In this document: one piece after another, positions 16,037 through 25,219 of the stretch
How the letters are laid out: each line of letters begins with the position of its first letter
Numbering within the stretch: position 1 is the stretch's first letter
NCBI RefSeq assembly: GCF_014648775.1
Contig: NZ_BMRT01000002.1
Location: 434,001 to 498,000 of the forward strand
Source of the DNA: Streptomyces abikoensis
Lineage (GTDB): Bacteria; Actinomycetota; Actinomycetes; Streptomycetales; Streptomycetaceae
Direction: 5' to 3'
DNA: 64,000 nucleotides
The notes under the pieces: generated by a model
The model's database searches: none
Told to the model about the DNA's origin: nothing
The model's input: the letters and a program-made list of their open reading frames with translations, nothing else
Translations under genes and position numbers: made by a program

Positions 16037-16666
16037 TCAGCTGGTGCACTCCCACATGGCCGCCTGCGTGCCGGGCGAGGTGCTCCAGCCCGGCATGTCG
16101 AGGCACATCCACGTCGGGGCGCCGCTGGGCGTGTTACCGCTGATCCACCAGCCCTGGTCGGCGTTGATGCCGTCCGTGTCCCACCACTTCTGGTTGCCGC
16201 CGCCGAAGCAGTCCCACTGGACGATCTTCGCGCCCCTGGTCGCCCTGCCGCCGTCGATGCTCAGGCATTTGTTGGAGTTGGCGTTCCGGAGCATGATGAA
16301 CGTCCCGTTGTCCGTCACCTGGGGCTTCCACAGGTTCTCGGAGGCCGTGCCGCATTCGCCCTGGACGACCGGTGCCCCGTTGTCGGTCGAGCCGCCCTTC
16401 ACCTTCAGACACAGATCACTGTGGGAGTTGGCGATCTCGTACTTGTCGCCCTTCTTGCGCAGCTTCCACAACTGGTTCCCCTGCAGCCCGGCCAGCTGCT
16501 GGGCCTGGGCGGTCTTCGGCTGGGCCTGCTGCGTGACGCCCGGGACCGGCGTGGCGGGGCTCGCCCCGGCGGCGCCGGCGGGCAGGGCGAGTCCCGCGGT
16601 GATGCCGGCGGCGGCGAACAGCGTGGCCAGGGAGTTCCGGACGGTCCTGCGCGTGGTCGGCCTCAT
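16037..16666 (-). CDS. Secreted ricin-B-type beta-trefoil lectin
   Basis: 209 aa from the ATG at 16666 (ribosome site GAGGGG). A Tat/Sec-like signal (MRPTTRR, hydrophobic core, cleavage near AGA at about 33) is followed by a short Gln/Pro linker and one beta-trefoil (about 62-209). The three subdomains are seen as repeating CL....G....G..V....C...NQ.W units with QxW-type signatures (NQLW, ENLW, NQKW) and paired cysteines. RICIN domains bind galactose- or other sugar-bearing glycans. It is encoded immediately upstream of, and in the same direction as, the RIP gene, as though ricin's B and A chains were split into two secreted proteins. No catalytic domain is attached. Confidence 0.9.
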   Translation of the reverse strand: MRPTTRRTVRNSLATLFAAAGITAGLALPAGAAGASPATPVPGVTQQAQPKTAQAQQLAGLQGNQLWKLRKKGDKYEIANSHSDLCLKVKGGSTDNGAPVVQGECGTASENLWKPQVTDNGTFIMLRNANSNKCLSIDGGRATRGAKIVQWDCFGGGNQKWWDTDGINADQGWWISGNTPSGAPTWMCLDMPGWSTSPGTQAAMWECTS

Positions 16667-16891
16667 GATGGTTACCCCTCTTCCGCGAGCGCTCGGCGGC
16701 TCGCACGTCTCCGGTGGGAAACGCCGGGTCCCGCACCCGAACCACGGCCGGTGCGGGTGGGTCCTGCCGGTACTGCCCGGCGCGGCTCCCACGATGCCCG
16801 GCGGCCGGATGACCGGGCCATCGTGGAAGACCACGAACACAGCGGACGCACAGCGACGGCGTGGAGATGTGGATCGGGCTCGGGACCGGGA

Positions 16892-19834
16892 TCAGGTCAG
16901 CGCGGTCATGTCCCGTGCGGCGGAGGGGCTTGCGGAGGGGTTTCCTGTGCTCGCGGCACCCAGACAGGACGCGAGCTGGGTGCGGCGCGTCACGCCGAGC
17001 TTCCGGTACGCGTTGGTGAGGTGGGTCTCCACCGTGCGGCGGGCCAGGTGGAGCGCCGCACCGATCTCCGCGTTCGTCCGCCCCGTGGCCGCGAGTTCGA
17101 CGATGCGCCGCTCCGCGACGGTGAGCGCGGCGCTGCCCATCGCGACGCGGCGGGTCCTCCGGGCGCCCCCGGTGCGCAGAGCGTCCTCGGCGGCGCGGAC
17201 CAGGCGTCCGGTGACCGGAGCGGAGACGGAGACAGGGACGGAGTCGGGGGCGGAACCGGGGGTGGAGTCGGGGGCCAGGAGCCGTAGTGCCAGGGTGTGG
17301 GCCTCGTGCAGATCGTCGCGGCCCTTGCGGCCGTTCCCGGCGCCGATCCGCGCCTGCCCCAGGTCGAGCAGCGTTTCGATGAGGTCCACGGGCGCCGGTG
17401 CCTGCCGCAGCACGGCCACCGCCTCCCGCAACGAGTCCAGCCCGCGCCGGCCGCCCACCGCCGCGCCGTGGGCCCGCAGCGCCCGGCCCACCGTACGGGG
17501 AGTCCCCCAGGTCCGCGCGTGGCGCAGTTCCTCCTCCGCCAGGTCCAGGGCCCGCACCGGCTGCCCGAGTCCGACGAGGGCGAGGGCCGCGCCGGACCGC
17601 CAGGGCGTGGCCACAGGGCTGACGAAGTCGCGGGCACTCTGCCCACGGCCGCAGGACAGGTAGTCGTCGAGGGCGGCCTGCAAGTTCCCCTCGGCCATGC
17701 GCATACGGGCCCTGGCGTGGCGCAGCTCGTTCCACTCCCAGGAACTGTCGGCGCTCGCGCTCGCCTCGTCGAGGGTGGCCACCAGTCGCCGGGCGTGGGC
17801 AGGGTGGCCGAGCTCGTGGTGGGCGAGTGCCACCATGGACACCAGGTGGGGCATGCGGAGTCCCTGCCCGGTGCGGGCGTCCAGGAGCGGGGCGTTCTCG
17901 GCGATGACCCGCCGGAAGTCGCCGACCCACAGGGCCGCCTCGGCCCGCACGCTGATCAGGCACTGCTGACCGATGTCCGTCAGGTCCGGCAGCGCGGGCG
18001 GCGCGGGAAGGCACTCGTCGGCGAGCGCGCGTGCCTCGTCCAGCCGGTCGGCCCACTGCAGCAAGGTGGCCGCGCTGCCCAGCCAGCCCGTGCGGAGCCG
18101 GGGGTCCACCGGTGCCTTCAGCCGGGGCAGCACACGGGTCATGGCCTCGGCCGCCGACAGCCCGCCGGCCCCGGCCTCGTACTCGGTGACCAGGCCGCAG
18201 GCGAGCGGCTCGACGGTGGCGGGGGCCGTCGCCGCCAGCTCCCGCATGCGGGCGACGGCGTTGCGCCAGGCGATCGCGTCATGGGAGGCCATGAGGGCGG
18301 CCGTGGTCTGCAGCACGCGGACGAGCTCGTCGTCCTCCACGGCACTGCCCACTTGGCGCATGACGTGCATGGCGGTGTCCGTACGGCCCCGGGCGACGAG
18401 CGCCGCGCCGAGGGCGGGCGCGACGGTCGCGCGTTCGTGGCCGTCCGCGTGGAGCTCCAGGGCCGCGCGCAGCCTGCGGATGCCGGCGTCGGCGCTGTGG
18501 GGCAGTTCCAGGGCGGCGAGGCGCAGGGCGAGCCCGGCGCGCCGGGCGGGGGCGAGCGGGGCGGTGAGGGCATGGCGGAGGAGGGCGGTGGCCTCGTCGG
18601 CGCGGCCGTCGCGTACGGCGTCCTCGGCCGCGTCCTCCAGGGACTGCGTCATCCACTCCTCACCGGGCCGGTCGGTGTGGAGCTCCATGTGGAGGAGATG
18701 CGCGGCGACATGAGCCGCGGGCGCGCCCTGTTCGTCGAGCAGCCGGGCGATACGGCGGCGCAGCGCGTTCAGTTCGGCGGGTTCGGCGGCCGCGAGGGCG
18801 GCTTCCCGTGCCAGCGGGTGGGAGAAGAGACGACCTAGGCCGAGCGCGTTCGCGGGAGGGTCCGCGGGGATGTCCGCACGGGTGTCGTGCCCGTCGGGGC
18901 CGAGGTCGGCGGGGCGGAGGTCGGTGGGGCCGAGGGCGGCGGGTCCGAGGGCGGCGGCCTCGTGGAGCGGTCTTCCACCGAGCGGTGCGGGACCGTCCCC
19001 GGCGACGGCCACCGCCAGGGACAGGCGGCGCGAGCGCGGGGTGGCGCGGACCCGTAACCAGTGACCGATCACGTCCCGGTAGCGGCGTCCGGCCAGGTCG
19101 GACAACCGGCCGGGCGGCGGCCCCTCCCCGAGGTCGGCGAGGAGGGCGTGCACCAGTGCGGGATTGCCGGCGCACGCCCGGACGCACAGCTCGGCCCGGT
19201 CGGCGTCCTGCTTCCGGGTACGCGCCGGGCCGGCGAGCGCGAGGCGGGCGACGGCCCCGGGGCCGAGCGGGCGGAGCGTCACGGACGTACCCGTCGCGCC
19301 GGGCAGCGCGGTGTTGTCGTTCTCGAGGTATTCGGTGAGGCACTTGGTGAGGAGCAGCAGCACGGGCAGGCCCGCGAGCCGCCGGGCCAGGTAGCCGATC
19401 CAGCGGCGTGACACCGCGTCGGCGTCGTGCAGATCGTCGACGGCCACGAGCACGGGCCGCCGGGCGGCGGTGCGGGCCAGGGAGGCCACGAGATGGTGGA
19501 AGACCTGCTGTTCCTCGGCAGCCGGCGGGTCCGCGAACGGGATGTCCTCCGTTCCGGCCTCGGCCTCGGTCCTGGCCTCGGCACCGGCACCGGCGAAGAT
19601 CAGGCGCACGAGGCCGAAGGGGAACGCCGACTCCTCCGGCGAGCAACGCGCGTGCAGGACGCGCATGCCGCCGGCCGTCGCCTCCCGCCGCACCGCTTCC
19701 TCCAGCAGGGCGGTGCGGCCCAGGCCCGGCGTCGCGCGGAACAGCAGCCAGCGCCCGTTGCCGGACCGTGCGGCCTCGGCGGCCCTCGCCGCCTCCGCCA
19801 ACGCCTCGTCGCGTTCGAGAAGCACGTTCCTCAC
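16892..19834 (-). CDS. LAL-type LuxR-family transcriptional regulator (AAA-like N-terminus)
   Basis: 980 aa from the GTG at 19834; the open frame continues upstream, but only this start begins the conserved LLERDEALA segment typical of the family. The N-terminus holds a nucleotide-binding domain with a degenerate Walker A (ATPGLGRT at 34-41: the usual Lys is Arg40 and the first Gly is Ala) and a good Walker B (VLVAVDD). A long TPR-like helical middle part follows, then a C-terminal LuxR helix-turn-helix (about 905-965, with TVAERRIVELAATGRTNAEI). Large regulators of this kind usually control specialised-metabolite clusters. The gene is divergent from a methyltransferase gene; its target is unknown. 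Confidence 0.9.
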   Translation of the reverse strand: MRNVLLERDEALAEAARAAEAARSGNGRWLLFRATPGLGRTALLEEAVRREATAGGMRVLHARCSPEESAFPFGLVRLIFAGAGAEARTEAEAGTEDIPFADPPAAEEQQVFHHLVASLARTAARRPVLVAVDDLHDADAVSRRWIGYLARRLAGLPVLLLLTKCLTEYLENDNTALPGATGTSVTLRPLGPGAVARLALAGPARTRKQDADRAELCVRACAGNPALVHALLADLGEGPPPGRLSDLAGRRYRDVIGHWLRVRATPRSRRLSLAVAVAGDGPAPLGGRPLHEAAALGPAALGPTDLRPADLGPDGHDTRADIPADPPANALGLGRLFSHPLAREAALAAAEPAELNALRRRIARLLDEQGAPAAHVAAHLLHMELHTDRPGEEWMTQSLEDAAEDAVRDGRADEATALLRHALTAPLAPARRAGLALRLAALELPHSADAGIRRLRAALELHADGHERATVAPALGAALVARGRTDTAMHVMRQVGSAVEDDELVRVLQTTAALMASHDAIAWRNAVARMRELAATAPATVEPLACGLVTEYEAGAGGLSAAEAMTRVLPRLKAPVDPRLRTGWLGSAATLLQWADRLDEARALADECLPAPPALPDLTDIGQQCLISVRAEAALWVGDFRRVIAENAPLLDARTGQGLRMPHLVSMVALAHHELGHPAHARRLVATLDEASASADSSWEWNELRHARARMRMAEGNLQAALDDYLSCGRGQSARDFVSPVATPWRSGAALALVGLGQPVRALDLAEEELRHARTWGTPRTVGRALRAHGAAVGGRRGLDSLREAVAVLRQAPAPVDLIETLLDLGQARIGAGNGRKGRDDLHEAHTLALRLLAPDSTPGSAPDSVPVSVSAPVTGRLVRAAEDALRTGGARRTRRVAMGSAALTVAERRIVELAATGRTNAEIGAALHLARRTVETHLTNAYRKLGVTRRTQLASCLGAASTGNPSASPSAARDMTALT

Positions 19835-20038
19835 GCTCAACCCTTCACCTCGGTCCGTCCGTACGACGCCGTTCGACGTGCCCCCTGATGAATGATGGAC
19901 GGGGCGCATGACCGGGAAGGATGCGTTCTGGTCACCCTTGCATGGAAAATGTGCGATTCCAGCCATGCTGGCATGGTCTTTTGCACGGCGGCCGGGGGGA
20001 CAGGGCCCAGGAGGGAAGCCATAGGGTGCTCGTTCGTG

Positions 20039-20719
20039 ATGGAACCTTCCCTTTACTCTTCCTCTCCCCCGTACCTCCGGACGACAGCGGACGCGTACGA
20101 CGCCGTCGCCGTCCGCTACGCCGAATTCGTCCGTGATTCGCTCGACGCTCTTCCGCTGGATCGTGCGGTGCTCGCCGCGTTCGCCGAGCTCGCGCTGGCC
20201 TCCCGGGGCGGGCCCGGGGCCGGTGCCGTCGCCGGTGCCGTCGCCGAGCTGGGGTGCGGCCCGGGACATATGACGGCACATCTGCGGGACCTGGGACTGG
20301 ACGCCTTCGGCGTCGACCTCTCGCCCGTGATGATCGACCTCGCCCGTGAGGCACACCCGGACCTGCGGTTCGAGGTGGGTTCCATGGACGCCCTGGACCT
20401 GGCCGACGGCGAGCTGAGCGGCATCCTCTCCTGGTACTCGGTCATCCACACCCCGCCCCGGGAAATCCCCTCGTACTTCGCGGAGTTCCGCCGGGTGCTC
20501 GCACCCGGCGGCCACCTCCTGCTCGCCTTCTTCGAGTCGGAGGGCGAGCCGGTCACGGCGTTCGACCACAAGGTGACGACGGCCTATCGGTGGCCGATCG
20601 ACGACCTGGCGGGACTGGCCCGCGAAGCCGGGTTCGTCGAAATCGGCCGGATGCTTCGTGAACCGCGCCAGGACGAGCGGTTCCGGCGGGGACATCTGCT
20701 GATGCGCATGCACGAGTGA
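20039..20719 (+). CDS. SAM-dependent methyltransferase (class I)
   Basis: 226 aa from the ATG at 20039; an in-frame extension to 19892 exists but has no homology-like content. Motif I is AELGCGPGH (69-77), the acidic residue after beta-2 is in FGVDLS, and motif post-II is GSMDALDL, all typical of Methyltransf_11/25 folds. The substrate cannot be told. It is divergent from the LAL regulator, with 204 bp between starts. Confidence 0.85.
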   Translation: MEPSLYSSSPPYLRTTADAYDAVAVRYAEFVRDSLDALPLDRAVLAAFAELALASRGGPGAGAVAGAVAELGCGPGHMTAHLRDLGLDAFGVDLSPVMIDLAREAHPDLRFEVGSMDALDLADGELSGILSWYSVIHTPPREIPSYFAEFRRVLAPGGHLLLAFFESEGEPVTAFDHKVTTAYRWPIDDLAGLAREAGFVEIGRMLREPRQDERFRRGHLLMRMHE

Positions 20720-20797
20720 CCACCGTGCGTGAGCCGTCCCGGGGTGCCGACGCGGGCGACGTGAAAGCCGCGGCCGGTCGCGGAGCCCGCCATATGC

Positions 20798-21991
20798 TCA
20801 GCGGCAAGCACGGCGGGAGAGGGCCGTGATGGTGAGGGAGACCGCGGCCAGAACGGAGATCGTGGTGCCGGGGGTGAGGTACTGGGCGACACCGCCGGCG
20901 ATCGCGGCTCCGATACCCTGCCACGTCATCCGGCCGGCGGACTCGACGCCTTGCACCTGACCGCGGACCGGATCGGGCGTCGACGCGAGGAGCTGCTCCT
21001 GGAGCGGCAGAGTGGCGGCGAACCCGGCACTGGCGACGAACACCGCCGCCGTCGCCACCAGCACGGGTGGGTGGACGGCGAACAGCAAGTAAGGGGCGGC
21101 GAGCAGCAGCCGCAGGGCGAACGCCCAGCGGCGTCGCTGGTCGGCGGTGAGCAGCCGTCCGACGGTCAGGTCCCCGAGGAGCATGCCGGCCGAACCGGCG
21201 GCCAGGAGGGCACTGGCGGGTCCTGGGTCGTAGGAGATGAACAGCGCCTCGCAGCCGACGATCAGGCCGTTGGGAACCCACAGGTTCAGCAGCAGTACCC
21301 GCCGCCCGGGGCGGGAGAAAAGCGCGATGTTCGCTGTCCAAGTCTGTCGCAGTCCGGGGCGGCGGGTCAGACGGATCGAGCGTTCCCGGATGGTCGCCCG
21401 CACGAGGACCAACGCGGTTCCGGTCAGGGCGGTGGCGACGAGGAAGACTTCTCGCGGACTCAGGTGCCGCAGCAGTACCGCGCCGACGGCGTAGCCGAGG
21501 ACTGCCATGCCGCCCGAGGTGATGTTCATCAGCGAACGTGCCAAGGCGTACGCGGAGTCCGGTATCATCTCGGCGAGCAACCCCATCCGCGTGCCGGTCG
21601 CCAGGGACTGGAAAAAACCCACCACCAGGAGCAGCCCGAACCGGGCGACCAACGACAACCCCGGAACCGCCTGCGTGGCGACCGCCGCAAGCGAGACGCA
21701 CTGGAGTGCGAGGAGGGTCCGGCGGGGACGGCTCCCGTCCGCGACCGACATCAGTGTCAGCGCCCCGAGCACCGTGGCGAAGGTGGCGCCGTACATGCTC
21801 ACGGCCGTCAGGAACGGGGAGTTGGTCTGACGGTCGACCAATGTGCCGAGCGCGAAGCCCGACAGGGTGCCGGCGGCGACAGTGAGTGTGAAGCCGGCGT
21901 ACAAGCCGGCGAACTCGCGGTTGCGCAGGAGGGCGCGGTAGCCCGCGACAGTAGGTGCGGTGGATGGCGGTATGGATGTGTCAGTAGGCAT
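20798..21991 (-). CDS. MFS transporter
   Basis: 397 aa from the ATG at 21991, chosen because GGAGG lies eight bases upstream; a codon 21 bp further upstream would put the ribosome site inside the gene. About 12 hydrophobic segments. The family resembles predicted streptomycete drug exporters with a shortened central loop. It is divergent from the acetyltransferase gene and convergent with the methyltransferase gene. Substrate unknown. Confidence 0.85.
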   Translation of the reverse strand: MPTDTSIPPSTAPTVAGYRALLRNREFAGLYAGFTLTVAAGTLSGFALGTLVDRQTNSPFLTAVSMYGATFATVLGALTLMSVADGSRPRRTLLALQCVSLAAVATQAVPGLSLVARFGLLLVVGFFQSLATGTRMGLLAEMIPDSAYALARSLMNITSGGMAVLGYAVGAVLLRHLSPREVFLVATALTGTALVLVRATIRERSIRLTRRPGLRQTWTANIALFSRPGRRVLLLNLWVPNGLIVGCEALFISYDPGPASALLAAGSAGMLLGDLTVGRLLTADQRRRWAFALRLLLAAPYLLFAVHPPVLVATAAVFVASAGFAATLPLQEQLLASTPDPVRGQVQGVESAGRMTWQGIGAAIAGGVAQYLTPGTTISVLAAVSLTITALSRRACR

Positions 21992-22089
21992 GAAAAAAGC
22001 CTCCGTACGCACCTATGGGAGCGCCGAAGGCCAGCGCGTTCATTGTAGCAGCCGGCCCCACGGACAGGACGGCTGCTTAAGATTCCGCC

Positions 22090-22620
22090 GTGAACGACAG
22101 CACACATGACATACGGATCAGACCAGGCGGCCTGGCCGACGCACCGGCCGTTCTGGACATGCTCGACGCCGCGGTGGCCTGGATGAACGGTCGCGGCAAC
22201 ACCGAGCAGTGGGGCACGACACCGTATTCGCGAAAGCCCGGTGGTGTGGCGCGGGTCGAGCGGTACATGACCGAGAACACCCCCTACATCGCGGAACGGG
22301 ACGGCACACCCGTCGGAGCCATGGTGCTGGACTCCGGGCCCAGCCCGCAGATGCCGATCGCCCCGGCCGGGGAACCCGAGCGGTACGTCCGGCTGCTGGT
22401 CTCCGACCGGCGGTACGCCGGTCTGGGCGTCGGGGCGGCACTGCTGGCCCATGCCGTCGAGGAGACCCGGCGGGCCGGTGTGGAGCTGCTGCGGGTCGAC
22501 TGCTGGGCGGGCGGCGGGGGCGAGCTGGTCGCGTTCTACGAACGCAACGGGTTCGCCCCCACCGACCGGTTCCTGTCCGACTCCTGGCCGGGACAGGTAC
22601 TGGCCCGACGGGTCGGCTGA
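22090..22620 (+). CDS. GNAT-family N-acetyltransferase
   Basis: 176 aa, GTG start. The acetyl-CoA-binding motif A is visible as RLLVSDRRYAGLGVGAALL (Q/RxxGxG/A form) at about 101-119, and the C-terminal FYERNGF is the usual GNAT motif B. The N-terminus begins with IRIRPGGLAD, also typical. Single-domain; acceptor unknown. Shares a divergent intergenic region with the MFS gene, so drug acetylation plus efflux is possible but unproven. Confidence 0.85.
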   Translation: MNDSTHDIRIRPGGLADAPAVLDMLDAAVAWMNGRGNTEQWGTTPYSRKPGGVARVERYMTENTPYIAERDGTPVGAMVLDSGPSPQMPIAPAGEPERYVRLLVSDRRYAGLGVGAALLAHAVEETRRAGVELLRVDCWAGGGGELVAFYERNGFAPTDRFLSDSWPGQVLARRVG

Positions 22621-22697
22621 CGACGCGGCACGGCTGGGCACGGCTCGGCACGGCACGCCTCGGCGCCGGGATCAGCGCCCCTGCTGCTCCGGCACCC

Positions 22698-23579
22698 CTA
22701 CTCCGGCTTACGGAGCGTCTCGACGAGTGCCGAGATGCTGTGGTCGCGGTGGCCGTCGGCGACGGCGCGTTCGAGCAGCGCATGCATCGGCAGGTGCCAG
22801 GACACATCTATGTCGGCCTCCCGGCCGAGCTGGGGCACGTTGGCGATTCCCTGGTGGAATATCCCGACCGTCGCGCGCGGCCGGGTGTAGTCGCCGCTGT
22901 CGATCTCCTCGGCGATGGCCGGCAGTTCGGCGGCGATCATCTCCAGCCACTTGACGGTGTAACGCACCAGGGTGCCGGCCGTCAGACCGCGTGCGGTGAC
23001 CAGTGCGGCTCCCTGGAAGAAGCCGAGGAGGGCGGGCAGCAGGAGCCCGCCCACGGCCTGCTCGTAGAGCGCGGCCAGGTCCGGCTCGTCACCGAGGTGG
23101 ACGGTGTCCCCGCCCAGCACCCGCAGTGTCGCCTCGTGTGCGTCGAACACGCCCTTGTCGCCGCCGTAGTACAGGAGGGTGCCGGGTGCGCCGACGGCTG
23201 TGGGCACGTTCTTGACCGCACCGTCCAGGAAGCGTGCTCCTCGCTCCTCCGCCCAGCCGGCCATTTGGCGGGCGCCTCCCGGCGTCCCGGTGTTGAGGGT
23301 GACCAACGCACGCCCGGCCAGGGCGGCGGAGGCCGGCTCCAGGGCCTCGCGGGTGGCGTCGTACGTGGTCAGGCAGGCGACGATCAGCGGGCCGGCGGCC
23401 ACCGCTTCCTCCACCGTGCCGGCCTGTCGCGCTCCCTTGGCGACGAGTGGCGCGGCCTTCTCCGCGCTCCGGTTCCATACGGTCGTCGGGTGCCCCGCCG
23501 CGACGAACGCCTCCGCCAGCGCGGTACCCATCGCCCCCAATCCGATCACGGTCACCGGCGTGCGGTCGTTTGCAGGCAT
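22698..23579 (-). CDS. NADP-dependent imine reductase / beta-hydroxyacid-dehydrogenase-like oxidoreductase
   Basis: 293 aa from the ATG at 23579. The N-terminal Rossmann fold has VIGLGAMG (dinucleotide binding) and WNRSAEKA, where Arg and Ser after beta-2 suggest NADPH. The helical C-terminal domain (about 165-293) resembles the dimerising domain of imine reductases and lacks the catalytic Lys region of classical 3-hydroxyisobutyrate dehydrogenases. Such enzymes reduce cyclic imines or related C=N bonds. It is divergent from an HxlR regulator whose probable operator lies between the two genes, so redox- or electrophile-induced expression is likely. Confidence 0.8.
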   Translation of the reverse strand: MPANDRTPVTVIGLGAMGTALAEAFVAAGHPTTVWNRSAEKAAPLVAKGARQAGTVEEAVAAGPLIVACLTTYDATREALEPASAALAGRALVTLNTGTPGGARQMAGWAEERGARFLDGAVKNVPTAVGAPGTLLYYGGDKGVFDAHEATLRVLGGDTVHLGDEPDLAALYEQAVGGLLLPALLGFFQGAALVTARGLTAGTLVRYTVKWLEMIAAELPAIAEEIDSGDYTRPRATVGIFHQGIANVPQLGREADIDVSWHLPMHALLERAVADGHRDHSISALVETLRKPE

Positions 23580-23661
23580 GCTCAACTCCAGTCGGAACAC
23601 GGGCGGTTTCGGCCCTTCGGCCGTTGCCGCTCCATGCTCCGGCTCATGCCGACATTTCCTC

Positions 23662-23688
23662 AAGTACCGACTATTTTGACGGGTACTT
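23662..23688. promoter_or_regulatory. Inverted repeat, probable HxlR operator
   Basis: AAGTACC (23662-23668) and GGTACTT (23682-23688) form a perfect 7-bp inverted repeat with a 13-bp AT-rich spacer, between the divergent imine reductase and HxlR genes. GTAC-centred repeats of this form are typical of HxlR/YodB-type sites. Confidence 0.6.
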
Positions 23689-23720
23689 ACTTTTGGATCG
23701 GTAGATCAGTGGGAGTGCTG

Positions 23721-24113
23721 ATGACGAAACGAACCTTCACCTGCGGGTTCGACGCCGCCCTCGCCGTCGTCGGCGGCAAGTGGAAGATGCTGATCCTGTG
23801 GGCACTCCACACCGATGGACCACTGCGCTTCGGAGAGCTGCGGCGCGCGGTCGTCGGCATCAGCGAGCGCGTCCTGATCAGCCAGCTCAAGGAGATGGAA
23901 GCGAGCCAGTTGGTTCACCGCGAGGAATTCCACCAGGTGCCGCCGAAGGTGGAGTACTCCCTGACCGAGTTCGGCGCGTCGCTTCTCGGCGCCCTCATGC
24001 CGCTGGGCGAGTGGGGGTCGGCCAACATGGAGCGCATTACCTCGCTCGCCGCTTCCGAACCCGCGCACGGCACGGTTCAGGCCCGTACGGCCCGGGTCGG
24101 GCCGAAGGCGTAG
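23721..24113 (+). CDS. HxlR-family transcriptional regulator
   Basis: 130 aa; ATG at 23721 with GGGAG six bases upstream. The start TFTCGFDAALAVVGGKWKMLILW is the family hallmark: an N-terminal Cys followed by a winged helix, with the wing at about 55-90 (SERVLISQLKEME) and the YSLTEFG strand. HxlR proteins sense electrophiles, often through that Cys. Divergent from the imine reductase gene, which it probably controls together with itself. Confidence 0.9.
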   Translation: MTKRTFTCGFDAALAVVGGKWKMLILWALHTDGPLRFGELRRAVVGISERVLISQLKEMEASQLVHREEFHQVPPKVEYSLTEFGASLLGALMPLGEWGSANMERITSLAASEPAHGTVQARTARVGPKA

Positions 24114-24211
24114 CGGCGGCAGCCGGACCTTCACCAGCTCACCGTCGCCGCCTCAGTGCAAGTGTTCGTACCGGGATGTAGGTTGGTGGCGGCCGGCGGG
24201 GGTGACACGGG

Positions 24212-25204
24212 GTGAGGGGGCAGGCGTTGGGCGTCGTACTGTTGGCACTCGGCGGCACCATTTCGGTGCCGGGGCGGGGGCGGGGAGCGCGGCTGAGCGG
24301 GGCCGAGATCGCCGCGGCCGTACCGGGCCTGACGGAGCTGGGCGTCCCCCTGGACGTGCGGGACGTGCAGGCCGTGCCCGGCGGGAGCCTCACCTTCGCG
24401 CAGTTCCTGGACGTCGTCGCCATCGCCTCGCGGGCCGTGGCCGAGGGCGCGGACGGCGTCGTCGTCACCCAGGGCACCGACTCCCTGGAGGAGACGGCGT
24501 TCCTGGCCGACCTGGTGTGGCCGCACGAGGCGCCGTTCGTGCTGACCGGTGCGATGCGGCAGCCGGCCATGGCGGGGGCGGACGGGCCGGCCAACGTCCT
24601 CGCCGCCGTGCGCGTCGCCACGGCACCCGAGGCGCGGGGCGCGGGTGCGCTGGTCGTCCTCAACGACGAGGTGCACGCTGCGCGGTGGGTGCGCAAGACG
24701 CACAGCACGAGCACCGCGACCTTCGCCTCGCCGAACGCCGGCCCGCTCGGGCACATCGTCGAGGAGCGGGTACGGATGCTCCTCACCCCGCCCCGGCACG
24801 AACCGCTGCCCGCCGGGCTCGACCGGGAGCGGCTCGCGGACACACGCGTCGCCCTGCACGTGGTCACCCTGGACGATGACGGCACCCAGCTCCAGGGGCT
24901 GGAGGCCACGCACCGGGGCCTGGTCGTCGCCGGGTTCGGCGTCGGCCACGTGCCGGGCGCGCTCGCGCCCCGGCTCGGCGCCCTGGCCGAGCACATGCCG
25001 GTCGTGCTGACCTCGCGCACCGGGAGCGGCCCGGTCCTGCGGCACACCTACAGCGCGCCCGGCTCGGAGACGGACCTGCGGCGGCGCGGGCTGATCGACA
25101 GCGGCTTCCTCGACCCGTACAAGGCCCGGGTGCTGCTCCGGCTGCTGCTGGCGGCCGGTGCCGGGCGCGACGACATCGCGGAGGCGTTCGCCCTGCGGGG
25201 CTGA
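24212..25204 (+). CDS. L-asparaginase
   Basis: 330 aa, GTG start at 24212 (an upstream GTG at 24202 is out of frame). Two conserved threonine motifs of the bacterial asparaginase family are present: LALGGTIS with Thr16, and the TQGTDSLEETA motif with Thr89-Asp90. No signal peptide, so cytoplasmic (type I-like). Converts asparagine to aspartate and ammonia. Convergent with the macrodomain gene; no operon partner. Confidence 0.9.
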   Translation: MRGQALGVVLLALGGTISVPGRGRGARLSGAEIAAAVPGLTELGVPLDVRDVQAVPGGSLTFAQFLDVVAIASRAVAEGADGVVVTQGTDSLEETAFLADLVWPHEAPFVLTGAMRQPAMAGADGPANVLAAVRVATAPEARGAGALVVLNDEVHAARWVRKTHSTSTATFASPNAGPLGHIVEERVRMLLTPPRHEPLPAGLDRERLADTRVALHVVTLDDDGTQLQGLEATHRGLVVAGFGVGHVPGALAPRLGALAEHMPVVLTSRTGSGPVLRHTYSAPGSETDLRRRGLIDSGFLDPYKARVLLRLLLAAGAGRDDIAEAFALRG

Positions 25205-25219
25205 GGGGTCCGGCCTCGG

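Noticed and set aside
15050..17287. 745-codon plus-strand frame across the RIP and lectin genes
   Set aside because: It runs antisense through two well-supported genes with signal peptides and catalytic motifs; it has no start context and no recognisable content.
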